Notes: generated from the letters alone by a model not told the origin. A DNA stretch of 64,000 nt from Azoarcus sp. L1K30 (GCF_018122735.1 NZ_JAGRRD010000001.1:4178665-4242664); one strand, 5' to 3'. Counted from the stretch's first letter, positions 17,595 through 28,668 are shown. Numbers and translations are program-made.

Positions 17595-17785
17595 AAGGTG
17601 GTCCGGCTGGTTCCGAGTGCTCGGCTGGGGGCTTTGCGTCGTACTGCCGCAACGCATCGGGCGAGGCGGCGTTGCAGATACAATGTGTTGGAGCGCAACT
17701 GATGCATTCCGTTCGCCTCATGGTAGGCACTTTGACCCCGTGCGGGCAAGTTGCCCGTGTGTGAAACCTGTTGCGACGGATCACG

Positions 17786-18607
17786 ATGCCTGAATTGCCT
17801 GAAGTCGAAACCACTTGCCGCGGCATCAGGCCTCATGTCGAGGGCCGCGTGCTGACGCGGCTGGTGGTGCGCAACCCGCGTCTGCGTCAGCCCGTGCCGC
17901 CAGGCCTGAGCGAGGACGTCGCGGGGCGGGTGTTGGTCACAGTATGGAGACGTGCCAAATATCTGGTGTTCGATTTCGGCCTCGGTAGCGCGATCGTGCA
18001 TCTGGGCATGTCGGGCAGCATGAGGGTGATCGATCCATGTGAGCCGGCGGGTATTCACGACCATGTCGACTTCGTGTTCGGGGACCGAGCGCTTCGCCTG
18101 CGCGATCCGCGTCGTTTTGGTCTGGTTGTGTGGCAGGCCGGGGCAGCGCAGCAGCATCCGCTGCTGGCCTCGCTGGGGCCCGAACCGCTGGACGACGCGT
18201 TCGACGGCAGGCATCTTCATTCATTGAGCCGGGGGCTGCGCGCTCCGATCAAGCATGTCCTGATGGACAGTCACCGGGTGGTTGGCGTAGGCAACATCTA
18301 TGCTTCCGAAAGCCTGTTTCGTGCTCGAATCCATCCTCTGGAGGCGGCGGGACGCATTGGTTTGGCGCGATACGAGCGCCTTGCCGGCGCGGTCAAGGAA
18401 ACGCTTGTGGCTGCGATCGCGGCCGGCGGCAGTACGTTGCGCGACTTTGTCGGCGGCGACGGGCAGCCGGGCTATTTTCAGCAGCAGTACTTCGTCTACG
18501 GGCGTGATGGCGAAGCTTGCCGGGTATGCGCGACGCCGATCCTGCGCGTCGTCAGCGGTCAGCGCGCCACTTTCCTCTGTCCCCACTGCCAGCGTCGTGT
18601 GCGCTGA
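17786..18607 (+). CDS. mutM: Formamidopyrimidine-DNA glycosylase
   Basis: Base-excision repair enzyme removing 8-oxoG and FaPy. The start is set at MPELPEVETT because the catalytic N-terminal Pro must follow the initiator Met. A frame-consistent ATG 15 bp upstream would bury it. The 273-aa protein carries LGMSGSMRV, the H2TH region with VGVGNIYASESLFRARIHP, and a C-terminal zinc finger with CRVC and CPHC pairs. It is divergent from the TPR gene across a 190-bp spacer that must hold both promoters. Confidence 0.97.
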   Translation: MPELPEVETTCRGIRPHVEGRVLTRLVVRNPRLRQPVPPGLSEDVAGRVLVTVWRRAKYLVFDFGLGSAIVHLGMSGSMRVIDPCEPAGIHDHVDFVFGDRALRLRDPRRFGLVVWQAGAAQQHPLLASLGPEPLDDAFDGRHLHSLSRGLRAPIKHVLMDSHRVVGVGNIYASESLFRARIHPLEAAGRIGLARYERLAGAVKETLVAAIAAGGSTLRDFVGGDGQPGYFQQQYFVYGRDGEACRVCATPILRVVSGQRATFLCPHCQRRVR

Positions 18608-18733
18608 ACACGCATTCGATGCGCTTGGAATTGTCTTTCGGGGCCGAATGAATGGAAAGCGAGGGCAATCGGCGCTATGCTCGCGCAATGGGCGGTAGAC
18701 GTCCAAGCAATTGGAAAAACAGGTGAATCAATC

Positions 18734-20695
18734 ATGACTTTGGCTGAACAGTTTTCTGCTTACAGCCGCTGGCGCGGCGAAACAATGGATGCGGTGAACC
18801 GCTTGCGCCAGTGGCTGACGCGCAACGAAGTGGGCGACGCCCAGTCCGACCTGCGCCTCCAGTATCTGATTGACCGCCTGCGCGACGACAAGCTCACCAT
18901 CGCGTTCGTCGCCGAGTTCTCACGCGGCAAGTCCGAGCTGATCAATGCGATCTTCTTTTCCGACTACGGTGACCGGATCCTGCCGTCGAGTGCGGGACGG
19001 ACCACCATGTGTCCTACCGAACTGCAATGGACGGCGGGTGACAAGCCGGAATTGCGGTTGCTGCCGATCGCTACCCGGGTGATACAAGCACAGGTCAGCG
19101 AGCTTAAGCACCAGCCCGATCAATGGACGGTCGTGCCACTGCAGGCGGGTTCCGCCGCCGAACTGCAATCTGCGCTGACACGGGTCGGGGAGGTTCAGCG
19201 GGTGCCGCGCGAAGAGGCGGAGCGCCTTGGGTTCAAGGTCGATCCGAGCGGAGAGGATGGCCTCAAGCCGGGCAGTGACGGGCTGATCGAGATTCCGAGC
19301 TGGCGCCATGCGGTGATCCAGTTCCCGCACCCCTTGCTCGAGCAGGGGCTGGTCGTGCTCGATACGCCGGGTCTTAATGCCATTGGTGCCGAGCCAGAGC
19401 TGACACTGTCGCTGCTGCCCAATGCGCACGCGGTGTTGTTCATTCTGGCCGCGGACACCGGCGTGACCCAGAGCGACATGGCGGTGTGGCGCGATTACGT
19501 CAGCTACGGGCAGCGCCGGCAGAAGGGGCGCCTGGTCGTGCTCAACAAGATCGATGGTCTGTGGGACGGCCTGCGCGACGATGCGCGCATCGAGGCCGAG
19601 ATTTCGCGCCAGGTCAGGACTGTCGCCGAGACGCTGGACGTCGGCGCCGAGGTGGTCTTCCCTGTGTCTGCGCAGAAAGGACTGGTTGCGCGCATCAACG
19701 GTGATGCGCCGCTGCTCGGGCGCAGCCGCCTGCCCGAGCTCGAGCGTGCCCTGACCGAAGACCTGCTGCCGATGAAGCAGGAGATCGTACGTGACAATAC
19801 GCTCGGCGAAACCCAGGATCTGGTGCGCCAGGTGAGCACCCTGATCGATGCCCGCGTGTTCGGTGTGCGCGAGCAGTTGCAGGAACTGACCGATCTCCGC
19901 GGCAAGAATCAGAACGTCATCGAATACATGATGCGCAAGATCCGCATCGAGAAGGAAGAGTTCGAACAGGGGCTGCAGAAATATTACGCGGTGCGCTCGG
20001 TGTTCTCGAGCCTGACCAATAACCTGCTCGCCCATCTCGGCCTCGATGCCCTTCGCAACGAGACGCGCCGCACGCGCGAAGCCATGCTCGAATCGAGTTT
20101 CAGCCGCGGCCTGCGCGATGCGATGGAAGGTTTCTTCGCCCACCTGCGTGGCAATCTGAGCCAATCGACCGCAGAGATTGCCGAGATCACGCGCATGCTC
20201 GACAGCATGTACAAGCGTTTCAGCGTTGAGCACGGGCTGCAACTGACCTCGCCGGAAGCATTTTCGACGCAGCGCTACGAGGCCGAACTCGATCGTCTGG
20301 AGCAGGCTTTCAATCGTCAGATCAATACCACGCTGACGCTGGTGACGACCGAAAAGCACACGCTCACGCAAAAATTCTTCGAAACCGTCGCGGTGCAGGC
20401 GCGCCGGACCTTCGAGCTGGCCAATCGTGATGTCGAGCAGTGGCTGCGTGCGGTGATGTCGCCGCTGGAAACGCAGGTTCGCGAGTATCAGCTGCAACTC
20501 AAGCGCCGTCTCGAAAGCGTCAAGCGCATCCACCAGGCGACCGACACGCTGGAAGACCGGGTGGAAGAACTCAAGCAGGCCGAGGCGGGCATGCTGGCCC
20601 TGCTCGAAGAGTTGGCTGTAATCGAGGCGGGCATCCTGCGTGCAGTGGGCGCGGAAGTACCGACCGAGGCCGTGGCGAACACCCGCGCAGCCTGA
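18734..20695 (+). CDS. Dynamin-like large GTPase
   Basis: A 653-aa bacterial dynamin-family protein. The GTPase part has AEFSRGKS as G1, with Ala where most have Gly, T at the TTMCPTE switch region, DTPG as G3, and NKID as G4. The remainder is long helical and coiled-coil sequence (residues about 370-640) as in stalk regions. Bacterial relatives remodel membranes or support stress and phage tolerance. The start at 18734 follows a candidate leader. The frame is open to 18677, but that extension has no family look. It stands alone between mutM and a bidirectional terminator. Confidence 0.85.
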   Translation: MTLAEQFSAYSRWRGETMDAVNRLRQWLTRNEVGDAQSDLRLQYLIDRLRDDKLTIAFVAEFSRGKSELINAIFFSDYGDRILPSSAGRTTMCPTELQWTAGDKPELRLLPIATRVIQAQVSELKHQPDQWTVVPLQAGSAAELQSALTRVGEVQRVPREEAERLGFKVDPSGEDGLKPGSDGLIEIPSWRHAVIQFPHPLLEQGLVVLDTPGLNAIGAEPELTLSLLPNAHAVLFILAADTGVTQSDMAVWRDYVSYGQRRQKGRLVVLNKIDGLWDGLRDDARIEAEISRQVRTVAETLDVGAEVVFPVSAQKGLVARINGDAPLLGRSRLPELERALTEDLLPMKQEIVRDNTLGETQDLVRQVSTLIDARVFGVREQLQELTDLRGKNQNVIEYMMRKIRIEKEEFEQGLQKYYAVRSVFSSLTNNLLAHLGLDALRNETRRTREAMLESSFSRGLRDAMEGFFAHLRGNLSQSTAEIAEITRMLDSMYKRFSVEHGLQLTSPEAFSTQRYEAELDRLEQAFNRQINTTLTLVTTEKHTLTQKFFETVAVQARRTFELANRDVEQWLRAVMSPLETQVREYQLQLKRRLESVKRIHQATDTLEDRVEELKQAEAGMLALLEELAVIEAGILRAVGAEVPTEAVANTRAA

Positions 20696-20726
20696 GGGCG
20701 ACCGGCGCCGCCCAAAGCGCACAATG

Positions 20727-20760
20727 GCAAAAGGGCGAGTCGCTGGACTCGCCCTTTTGC
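20727..20760. terminator. Bidirectional intrinsic terminator
   Basis: Perfect 15-bp stem: GCAAAAGGGCGAGTC, loop GCTG, GACTCGCCCTTTTGC. It lies between the converging dynamin-like gene and the ferredoxin gene. Each strand ends the stem with a T-run, so it can stop transcription from both sides. Confidence 0.9.
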
Positions 20761-20794
20761 TTGTCTGACGGGAGGCGCGTGACGTGTGAGCGGG

Positions 20795-22085
<1,291 letters not shown>

Positions 22086-22089
<4 letters not shown>

Positions 22090-23459
22090 CTTGCCGGTTC
22101 CGTGGGGTCAGCCGTGGCGCCCGCGTCGCCATCGCCCCCCGCAATCACGGTCACCATGTGGGCGGGGCTGATGCGGCGGGCAAACGCATCACGCACCTGG
22201 TCGACGGTGACGGCTGCGACAGCCTGCGGATAGCGATCCAGCCAGTCGAGCGGAAGGCGGTAGAAACCGATCATCGCGACATAATCGAGGATCTTGCGAT
22301 TGGAGTCCAGGCGCAGGCCGAAACCGTTGACCAGATTGTCCTTGGCCGCTTGCAGTTCGCGCATGCTCGGGCCCTCGGCAATGAAGGCGGCCAGGGTGTC
22401 GTTGACCACCTTGAGCGCTTCGGCGCTCTGGCTGCCGCGGGTCTGCAGCCCGATTTCGAACGGACCGGCCACTTTCTGCGGAGCGAAGTAACTGTAGACG
22501 CTGTAAGCAAAGCCGCGTTTCTCGCGCACTTCACGCGTCAGGCGTGACACAAAACCACCGCCGCCCAGCAGATAGTTGCCGACCAGCAGCGGGAAGTAAT
22601 CGGCATCCTCACGCGCCATGCCCGGTTGCCCGATCAGGATGTGCGCCTGCGCCGAGGGGTGGGGGATGTGCACGGTCTGCGCCGTGGGCAGTGCCGGCGC
22701 CGTCAGGTGCGGCAGATCCACGCCTTGAGGCAGTTGTGAGGTAAGCCGGACCGCGATCCTTTCGGCGTCTGCGCGATCGATGTCGCCGACGATGCTGACC
22801 GATGCATGGCTGGCCGCATAGTAGTCGCGATGGAAAGTGACGAGGTCCTCGCGCGTGATCGACGCCAAGGTGTCGGCAGTGGTGTTCCTGCCATAGGGGT
22901 GGCCGGAATACACGATTTCATTGAAGCGGCGCGACGCCAGCCTGTCGGGCTTGGTCAGCGCCTCGCGCAGGCCGGCGATCGCGCGTTCGCGTTCGCGATC
23001 GAGGACCGCTTGGGGAAAGGTCGGTGCCGACAGCAGCGTCGCGGCAAGGTCGACGGCCGCGTCGAGCTCTGTCGCGGACGACAGGCTGCGAATCGACAGG
23101 TTACTGCGGTCATTGTCGGTGCTGCCCCCGATCTGGGCGCCGATATCGGCCGTGCGGTCGGAGATGGCCTGTTCGTCCATTGTACCGGCGCCGGCATCGA
23201 GGAGCCCGCGGGTCAGTGCGGCCAGCCCCGTCTTGTCCCCGGGTTCAACCGCACTGCCTGCGGTGAAGTCGATCTGGATGTCGACCAGGGGCAGCGCCCG
23301 ACTTTCAACAAATTGCACGCGCGCGCCGGTGCTGGCCGTCCATTGCTCGATATGCGGGCCGGCATGGGCCGCGATGCTGAGCATGAAAAGTCCCGCCGCC
23401 AGCGCGAACTTGGGGGGAAGGTGCGTGCTGCCTGCACACGTATAGAGGTTTGCCGTCAT
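22086..23459 (-). CDS. M16-family peptidase homologue lacking the HxxEH motif
   Basis: A 457-aa exported protein of the pitrilysin/M16 fold. The start at 23459 gives a signal peptide (KFALAAGLFMLSIAAHA). The zinc site expected near FTAGSAVEPGDKTGLAALTR is missing, so this is the non-catalytic partner type. Characteristic M16 segments remain: ASVSIVGDIDRA, NYLLGGGGFVSRL and REKRGFAYSVYSYF. It lies 64 bp after the catalytic paralogue at 23524, and such active/inactive pairs form heterodimers in related systems. The start overlaps nothing upstream. The 3' end overlaps rsmD. Confidence 0.88.
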
Positions 23460-23523
23460 GGGATTCGGTGGTGTCCTGGAGGTCGGCGCATCGATGCGGA
23501 TGTGGGCTTCGGTATCGTGCAGC

Positions 23524-24894
23524 TCAGTGGCGTAGGTTCGCCGCTGCGGCGCGCGGACGCTTCTCGCCCAATGGTTGTGGATCGAGGCGCGCGATCGTAA
23601 GGGTCGTGTCGCCGAAATAACGTTGCGCCACGGACTGCACCTCGGCGGCGGTGACCTTGCGCAATCCTTCGAGGAGGAGGTCGTCGTCCCGCCACGACAG
23701 GCCACTGGCTTCCAGGTAGCCGATCTCCATGGCTTGCCCCATCAGCGAGTCGCGCTTGTAGACCTTGCTGGCGAGGGCCTGGGTCTTGACCCGGCTCAGC
23801 TCGGCTTCGCTCACGCCTTCGTCGCGAATGCGCTGCAGCTCGGCGCGCAGTGCCGCTTCCAGTTCATCCACGCTGTGGCCGGCTGCCGGTACGCCATCGA
23901 GATAGAAGAGCGAGGGGCCGCGCCCCGTGCTGTCGTAGCCGGCGCCAGCCGACAGCGCAACGTGCCGATCGCGGACCAGCCGGCTGTTGAGGCGGGCGCC
24001 ATCATAGCCGTCGAGAATCGCCGCCAGCACCTGGAGGGCATAGACGTCGCGGTCGGCGGCGGGTTGCCTGAGCGCGGGCACCTGCCAGGCCAGCGACAAA
24101 TAGGGTAGTTCGGCCGGCGCCTTGACCACGGTACTGCGCGGGCCGCGCTGTTCCGGTTCGGCGCTGATCCGGCGTGCCGGGAGCGGGCTCGACTTGAGTT
24201 TGCCATAGTGCTCTGCCGCCATGCGGAAAACGGCCTCGTGGTCGACGTCGCCGACGACGACCAGATAGGCGTTCCCGGGGGTGTACCAGTGTCGATACCA
24301 TGCACGTGCGTCGTCTGCCCTCATCGCGTCGAGGTCCGGCATCCAGCCGATGACCGGTCGTCGGTATGGGTGCGCCTGAAACGCGGTCGCCATCAATTGT
24401 TCATAGACCAGTGCGCGGGGCTGATCATCGGTGCGCAGTCGGCGCTCCTCCTTGACCACCGCAAGCTCGCGCGCGAACGCATCTTCGGTGATGACCAGGT
24501 TGTGCATGCGGTCGGCCTCCAGCGCCATCATCGCCCCCAGTCGGGACGGCGGAACCTGCTGGAAGTAGGCGGTGTAGTCCTTGCTTGTGAAGGCATTGTC
24601 GCGCCCGCCCACCGCGGCGACGCGCTTGTTGAATTCGCCTGCCGGGAGCGACTTGGTACCCTTGAACATCATGTGTTCGAGCACATGCGCGACCCCCGAC
24701 ACCCCTTCCGGTTCGTCCATGGAGCCGGTGCGGTACCACACCATATGCACCACCGACGGTGCCCGGCGGTCTTCCTTGACGATCACCTTCATGCCGTTGC
24801 CCAGCGTGGTTTCGAAGGGGTTGGCGTGCACTGCCGTACCGAGCAGCGCGATGCTGCCGACCATCAACGAGCGGATCAGTGTCTGGTGAAACAT
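23524..24894 (-). CDS. M16-family zinc metallopeptidase, catalytic
   Basis: A 456-aa exported zinc peptidase. The inverted zinc motif HVLEHMMFKGT is intact, with the family GVAHVLEHMMFKGT context, and the second zinc-ligand region is present (LVVVGDVDHEA). The ATG at 24894 is chosen because it places a signal peptide (LIRSLMVGSIALLGTAVHA) at the N-terminus. Earlier in-frame ATGs at 24945 and 24909 would extend it. It probably acts in the periplasm on small or misfolded proteins together with the downstream inactive paralogue. Divergent from ftsY across about 150 bp. Confidence 0.9.
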   Translation of the reverse strand: MFHQTLIRSLMVGSIALLGTAVHANPFETTLGNGMKVIVKEDRRAPSVVHMVWYRTGSMDEPEGVSGVAHVLEHMMFKGTKSLPAGEFNKRVAAVGGRDNAFTSKDYTAYFQQVPPSRLGAMMALEADRMHNLVITEDAFARELAVVKEERRLRTDDQPRALVYEQLMATAFQAHPYRRPVIGWMPDLDAMRADDARAWYRHWYTPGNAYLVVVGDVDHEAVFRMAAEHYGKLKSSPLPARRISAEPEQRGPRSTVVKAPAELPYLSLAWQVPALRQPAADRDVYALQVLAAILDGYDGARLNSRLVRDRHVALSAGAGYDSTGRGPSLFYLDGVPAAGHSVDELEAALRAELQRIRDEGVSEAELSRVKTQALASKVYKRDSLMGQAMEIGYLEASGLSWRDDDLLLEGLRKVTAAEVQSVAQRYFGDTTLTIARLDPQPLGEKRPRAAAANLRH

Positions 24895-25046
24895 GGTGAT
24901 GTCCTGCATCTGATAGAATTCGGGGCGCCATGCTCGCTTCGGCACTAGCCGGAACGGCGCGGAGCCGCATCTTAGCGCTATCCGGATTGCTGTGCCCGCG
25001 CAGTGCGATGGCGTCCATCCGAACGACCCCTCTGACCCGAGCGCCC

Positions 25047-26237
25047 ATGTTTGGTTTCTTCAAGAAGTCCGGCAAGTCTGAAAAGCCTGTTGAACAGCAG
25101 CCCGTTGCCGATGCGCCCAGCCCCGCCGCTGACAAATCCGTCTCCCGCGGATCCGTTTCACCCGCAGCCGATGTGAGCGCGGACGGGCCTTCTGCCGCGC
25201 CGGTTCGAGCCGACGTTTCGCCCGACGCCGATGCAGCGCCAGCGCTGCCGGTGTCGCCGGCAAGGGAAAATGCATCGCCGCCACCGAGGCCGTCGTGGTC
25301 CGAGCGCCTGAAGGCCGGGCTTGCCCGCACCCGCCAGCAGTTTGGTGGTGGGTTGGCAAGCCTGTTTGGGCGCCGCAAGATCGACGAGGACCTGCTCGAG
25401 GAGCTTGAATCGACGCTGCTGATGGCCGATTGCGGTGTCGACGCGACCCAGCATCTGCTCACCGAGTTGCGCCTGCGCTGGAAGCGCGACAAACTCGAAA
25501 CCGCCGACCAACTGCAGCAGGCCCTCGCGGAAGGGCTGCTCAGGATCATCGCACCGCTCGAACAGTCGCTGGACGTCACCGGTCACAAGCCCTACATCAT
25601 CATGATCGCGGGGGTGAATGGTTCGGGCAAGACTACGTCGATCGGCAAGCTGGCGAAGTATTTCCAGCTCCAGGGCAAGAGCGTGCTGCTCGCTGCCGGC
25701 GATACCTTTCGTGCCGCGGCGCGCGAGCAACTGCTGACCTGGGGCGAGCGCAACAACGTGACCGTGATTGCGCAGGATGGCGGCGATGCGGCTGCGGTCA
25801 TCTTCGATGCCATCAACGCAGCGCGCGCACGCGGCATCGACATCGTGCTGGCCGACACGGCCGGGCGCCTGCCGACCCAGTTGCACCTGATGGATGAGAT
25901 TTCCAAGGTGCGTCGTGTCGTGGCCAAGGCCGACCCCACCGGGCCACATGAAGTTGTGCTGGTGCTCGATGCCAATATCGGCCAGAACGCACTGGCGCAG
26001 GTCAAGGCTTTCGATGCCGCCATCGGCGTCACCGGCCTCGTGGTCACCAAGCTCGATGGCACCGCCAAGGGCGGGGTCATCGCCGCGATTGCGCGACAGT
26101 GTCCCAAGCCCCTGCGCTTCATCGGCGTTGGAGAGGGGATTGACGACCTCCAGCCATTCAGAGCACGGGAGTTTGTCGACGCACTGTTCGAACCCGTGGC
26201 GGGGGCACATGCGGCGGGTAAGGGCGGCAACGCATGA
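25047..26237 (+). CDS. ftsY: Signal recognition particle receptor FtsY
   Basis: A 396-aa SRP receptor GTPase that docks ribosome-SRP complexes at the membrane. The start at MFGFFKKSGKSEK is preferred over upstream in-frame ATGs because it matches betaproteobacterial FtsY. Residues about 10-95 form a variable, Ala/Pro/Asp-rich A domain. The NG domain holds GVNGSGKTTSIGKLA (G1), DTFRAAA, DTAGRLP (G3), TKLDGTAKGG (G4) and GVGEGIDDLQPF. First gene of ftsY-ftsE-ftsX, with 4-bp overlaps. Confidence 0.96.
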   Translation: MFGFFKKSGKSEKPVEQQPVADAPSPAADKSVSRGSVSPAADVSADGPSAAPVRADVSPDADAAPALPVSPARENASPPPRPSWSERLKAGLARTRQQFGGGLASLFGRRKIDEDLLEELESTLLMADCGVDATQHLLTELRLRWKRDKLETADQLQQALAEGLLRIIAPLEQSLDVTGHKPYIIMIAGVNGSGKTTSIGKLAKYFQLQGKSVLLAAGDTFRAAAREQLLTWGERNNVTVIAQDGGDAAAVIFDAINAARARGIDIVLADTAGRLPTQLHLMDEISKVRRVVAKADPTGPHEVVLVLDANIGQNALAQVKAFDAAIGVTGLVVTKLDGTAKGGVIAAIARQCPKPLRFIGVGEGIDDLQPFRAREFVDALFEPVAGAHAAGKGGNA

Positions 26238-26893
26238 TCGTGTTCGAGGATGTGGCCAAACGCTATGCGGGCGGCTATACGGCACTGGCCGGTGTCAGCT
26301 TCGAGATCCGCCATGGCGAGCTGGTGGTCTTGTCGGGACACTCCGGTGCGGGCAAGAGCACGTTGCTGAAACTGATTCCGGCCATCGAGCGGCCCAGTGC
26401 GGGAGCGGTGAGAATCAATGGCGAAGACGTCTCCCGCCTTCCCCGGCGGGCCATTCCCTACCTGCGGCGCAATCTCGGGCTCGTGTTGCAGGAGAGCCGC
26501 CTGCTGTTCGATCGCTCGGTGTTCGACAACGTCATGTTGCCACTGGCCATTACCGGTCACCCGCCTGGCGATGCCGCCCGGCGCGTGGCGGCCGCGCTCG
26601 AGCGGGTTGGCCTGGAGGGGCGCGGCAAGGAAATGCCTGCCGGTCTGTCGGGGGGGGAGCAGCAAAGGGTGGCCATTGCACGCGCCATCGTCAATCGACC
26701 ATCGGTGTTGCTCGCTGACGAGCCTACTGCCCACCTTGATCCCGCCTCGGCTGCAGGTATTGCGAACCTGTTCAAGTCTTTCAATGGTGCAGGTGTCACC
26801 GTGCTCGTGTCTACGCACGATGCAAGCCTGTTCGCAACCTCCGCTCCGCGGCGGCTGACGCTGGTCAAGGGCCTGTTGTCGGAGGACGCATGA
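26234..26893 (+). CDS. ftsE: Cell-division ABC transporter ATPase FtsE
   Basis: A 219-aa ABC ATPase that partners FtsX at the divisome and activates cell-wall hydrolases. Walker A GHSGAGKST, Q-loop region VLQESRLLFDR, signature LSGGEQQRVAIARA, Walker B VLLADEPT, and a switch His in STHD are all present. The 4-bp overlaps on both sides show translational coupling with ftsY and ftsX. Confidence 0.96.
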   Translation: MIVFEDVAKRYAGGYTALAGVSFEIRHGELVVLSGHSGAGKSTLLKLIPAIERPSAGAVRINGEDVSRLPRRAIPYLRRNLGLVLQESRLLFDRSVFDNVMLPLAITGHPPGDAARRVAAALERVGLEGRGKEMPAGLSGGEQQRVAIARAIVNRPSVLLADEPTAHLDPASAAGIANLFKSFNGAGVTVLVSTHDASLFATSAPRRLTLVKGLLSEDA

Positions 26894-27786
26894 GCAACTG
26901 GCTCTACCTGCATTTGCGCGCAATTGCCCAGGCGTCGGGTCGCCTGGCCCGCCAGCCGCTCGGTACCTTGCTGTCGGCGTTGGTGATGGGGATCGCGCTG
27001 TCGTTGCCGGCGGGCGGCTACCTGTTGCTCGACAACGTCGCATCGATGGCACGTGGGGTATCGGGGACGCCGGAGATCAGCGTCTTCATGGACGCCGCCG
27101 CGGCGGCCGAGGACGCGGCCGCCATCGAAAAGCGCCTGCGTGCGGACCCGCAACTGGCAAGCTTTCGCTTTGTACCGCGTGACGAGGCGCTGAAACAGTT
27201 GGCCGCCGGCGGGCTGGGAGACGTTCTCGGTGGCCTCGAGTCGAATCCGCTGCCCGATGCCTTCGTCGTGACGCTGCGCACGGGCGACCCCGAGGTGTTC
27301 GACACGCTCGCGGCGCAGATGAGGGCATGGCCCAAGGTGGCGCATGTTCAGCTCGACTCGGGCTGGGTCAAGCGTCTTCATGCGCTCTTGGCGCTGGGGC
27401 GTTCCGCCGTGGTCATGCTAGCGGCACTGCTGGGATTTGCGTTGGTGATCGTCACCTTCAATACCATTCGCCTGCAGATCATGACCCAGCGCAATGAGAT
27501 CGAAGTAAGCCGTCTGCTCGGTGCAACCGACCCCTTCATCCGCCGTCCTTTCTACTGGTTTGGCAGCCTGCAGGGCATGCTGGGCGGACTGGTGGCGCTC
27601 GGCGCGGTGTGGCTCGGGGTCATGGGGCTGTCCGCACCGGTGGCTGCGCTGGCTGAAACCTATGGTGCGGTGTTTGCGTTGAGTGGACCGCAGTGGCCGG
27701 AGTCGGTAGCGATCGTGCTCTTTGCCGCGTTTCTGGGTTGGCTGGGCGCGGAGATTTCTGTCCGGCGCCATCTTGCGGGGACTTGA
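26890..27786 (+). CDS. ftsX: Cell-division protein FtsX
   Basis: A 298-aa inner-membrane protein with four predicted membrane segments: one after residue 20 (PLGTLLSALVMGIALSLPAG), and three in the C-terminal half around AVVMLAALLGFALVIVTF, GMLGGLVALGAVWLGVMG and a final VAIVLFAAFLGWLG. The extracytoplasmic loop at about 55-170 contains a PEISVFMDA strand, which in the family contacts periplasmic hydrolase activators. No clear terminator follows. Confidence 0.94.
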   Translation: MSNWLYLHLRAIAQASGRLARQPLGTLLSALVMGIALSLPAGGYLLLDNVASMARGVSGTPEISVFMDAAAAAEDAAAIEKRLRADPQLASFRFVPRDEALKQLAAGGLGDVLGGLESNPLPDAFVVTLRTGDPEVFDTLAAQMRAWPKVAHVQLDSGWVKRLHALLALGRSAVVMLAALLGFALVIVTFNTIRLQIMTQRNEIEVSRLLGATDPFIRRPFYWFGSLQGMLGGLVALGAVWLGVMGLSAPVAALAETYGAVFALSGPQWPESVAIVLFAAFLGWLGAEISVRRHLAGT

Positions 27787-27881
27787 AATCTACACGGGGT
27801 TGTCACCATATGCGTGAATGATGCGAGTCGGGTGTGGTGCTGCCTGGTCGAATCATAGTTCTTTCCAATCGACGGCATCCT

Positions 27882-27920
27882 GATAATCAATTAGATCAAT
27901 TCAGGCGTCGGTCTTACACT
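27882..27920 (+). promoter_or_regulatory. Candidate ahpC promoter with OxyR-like site
   Basis: TACACT at 27915-27920 is a plausible -10 box. The AT-rich stretch GATAATCAATTAGATCAATT (27882-27901) covers the -35 position and has the repeated half-site spacing expected of a LysR/OxyR-type site, though it is a poor match to the ATAG/CTAT consensus. An activator site over the -35 box would fit peroxide induction. Inference only. Confidence 0.3.
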
Positions 27921-27975
27921 GCAGCCATCGAGTTTTCGTCACGTTGTTTCAACAACCTACTGCGGAGGATACGCA

Positions 27976-28539
27976 ATGTCCCTGATTAACACCGAAGTCA
28001 AGCCTTTCAAGACGCAAGCATACAAGAACGGCAAGTTCATCGAAGTGACCGAAGCCGATCTGAAGGGCAAGTGGTCCGTGCTGATTTTCATGCCGGCCGC
28101 CTTCACCTTCAACTGCCCGACTGAAATCGAAGACGCCGCAGAACACTATGCCGAGTTCGAGAAGGCCGGTGCCGAGGTCTACATCGTGACCACCGACACC
28201 CATTTCTCGCACAAGGTGTGGCACGAGACCTCGCCCGCCGTGGGCAAGGCCAAGTTCGCACTGGTCGGCGACCCGACCCACGTGCTGACGCACAACTTTG
28301 ATGTGCATATCGAAGAAGAGGGTCTGGCACTGCGCGGTACCTTCATCATCAACCCGGACGGCGTCATCAAGACCATGGAAGTGCACGATAACGCCATCGC
28401 CCGCGATGTGACCGAGACCGTGCGCAAGCTCAAGGCCGCCCAGTACGTGGCAACGCATCCGAACGAAGTGTGCCCGGCCAAGTGGAAGGAAGGCGAGAAG
28501 ACGCTGGCACCGTCCATCGATCTCGTCGGCAAGATCTAA
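27976..28539 (+). CDS. ahpC: Alkyl hydroperoxide reductase, peroxiredoxin subunit
   Basis: A 187-aa typical 2-Cys peroxiredoxin that reduces H2O2 and organic peroxides. The peroxidatic Cys is in FTFNCPTE (position 47) and the resolving Cys in NEVCPAKW near the C-terminus. The Cp motif has Asn where many AhpC have Val. A strong ribosome site (GGAGGATA) precedes the ATG. ahpF follows after 129 bp that contain two GC-rich hairpins. Confidence 0.97.
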   Translation: MSLINTEVKPFKTQAYKNGKFIEVTEADLKGKWSVLIFMPAAFTFNCPTEIEDAAEHYAEFEKAGAEVYIVTTDTHFSHKVWHETSPAVGKAKFALVGDPTHVLTHNFDVHIEEEGLALRGTFIINPDGVIKTMEVHDNAIARDVTETVRKLKAAQYVATHPNEVCPAKWKEGEKTLAPSIDLVGKI

Positions 28540-28558
28540 GTCGCCGCTGTAATCCTGT

Positions 28559-28611
28559 CCGGGCCAAACCGGCCCGGTAGTCTGTCGTGCAGCCGGCCAC
28601 GCGCCGGCTGC
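28559..28611 (+). promoter_or_regulatory. Two GC-rich hairpins between ahpC and ahpF
   Basis: Arms 28559-28565/28571-28577 (CCGGGCC/GGCCCGG) and 28589-28597/28603-28611 (GCAGCCGGC/GCCGGCTGC). Neither is followed by a T-run, so they are not ordinary terminators. They could stabilise the ahpC message and set the ahpC:ahpF ratio. Confidence 0.45.
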
Positions 28612-28668
28612 GTCGTATCCGGCCCACCGAAAACATCGGCAGGCCTCATTCTCAAGGGGGACGTCACC

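Noticed and set aside
18920-20722. 600-codon open frame antisense to the dynamin-like GTPase
   Set aside because: The plus-strand product carries all GTPase motifs. The antisense one has none.
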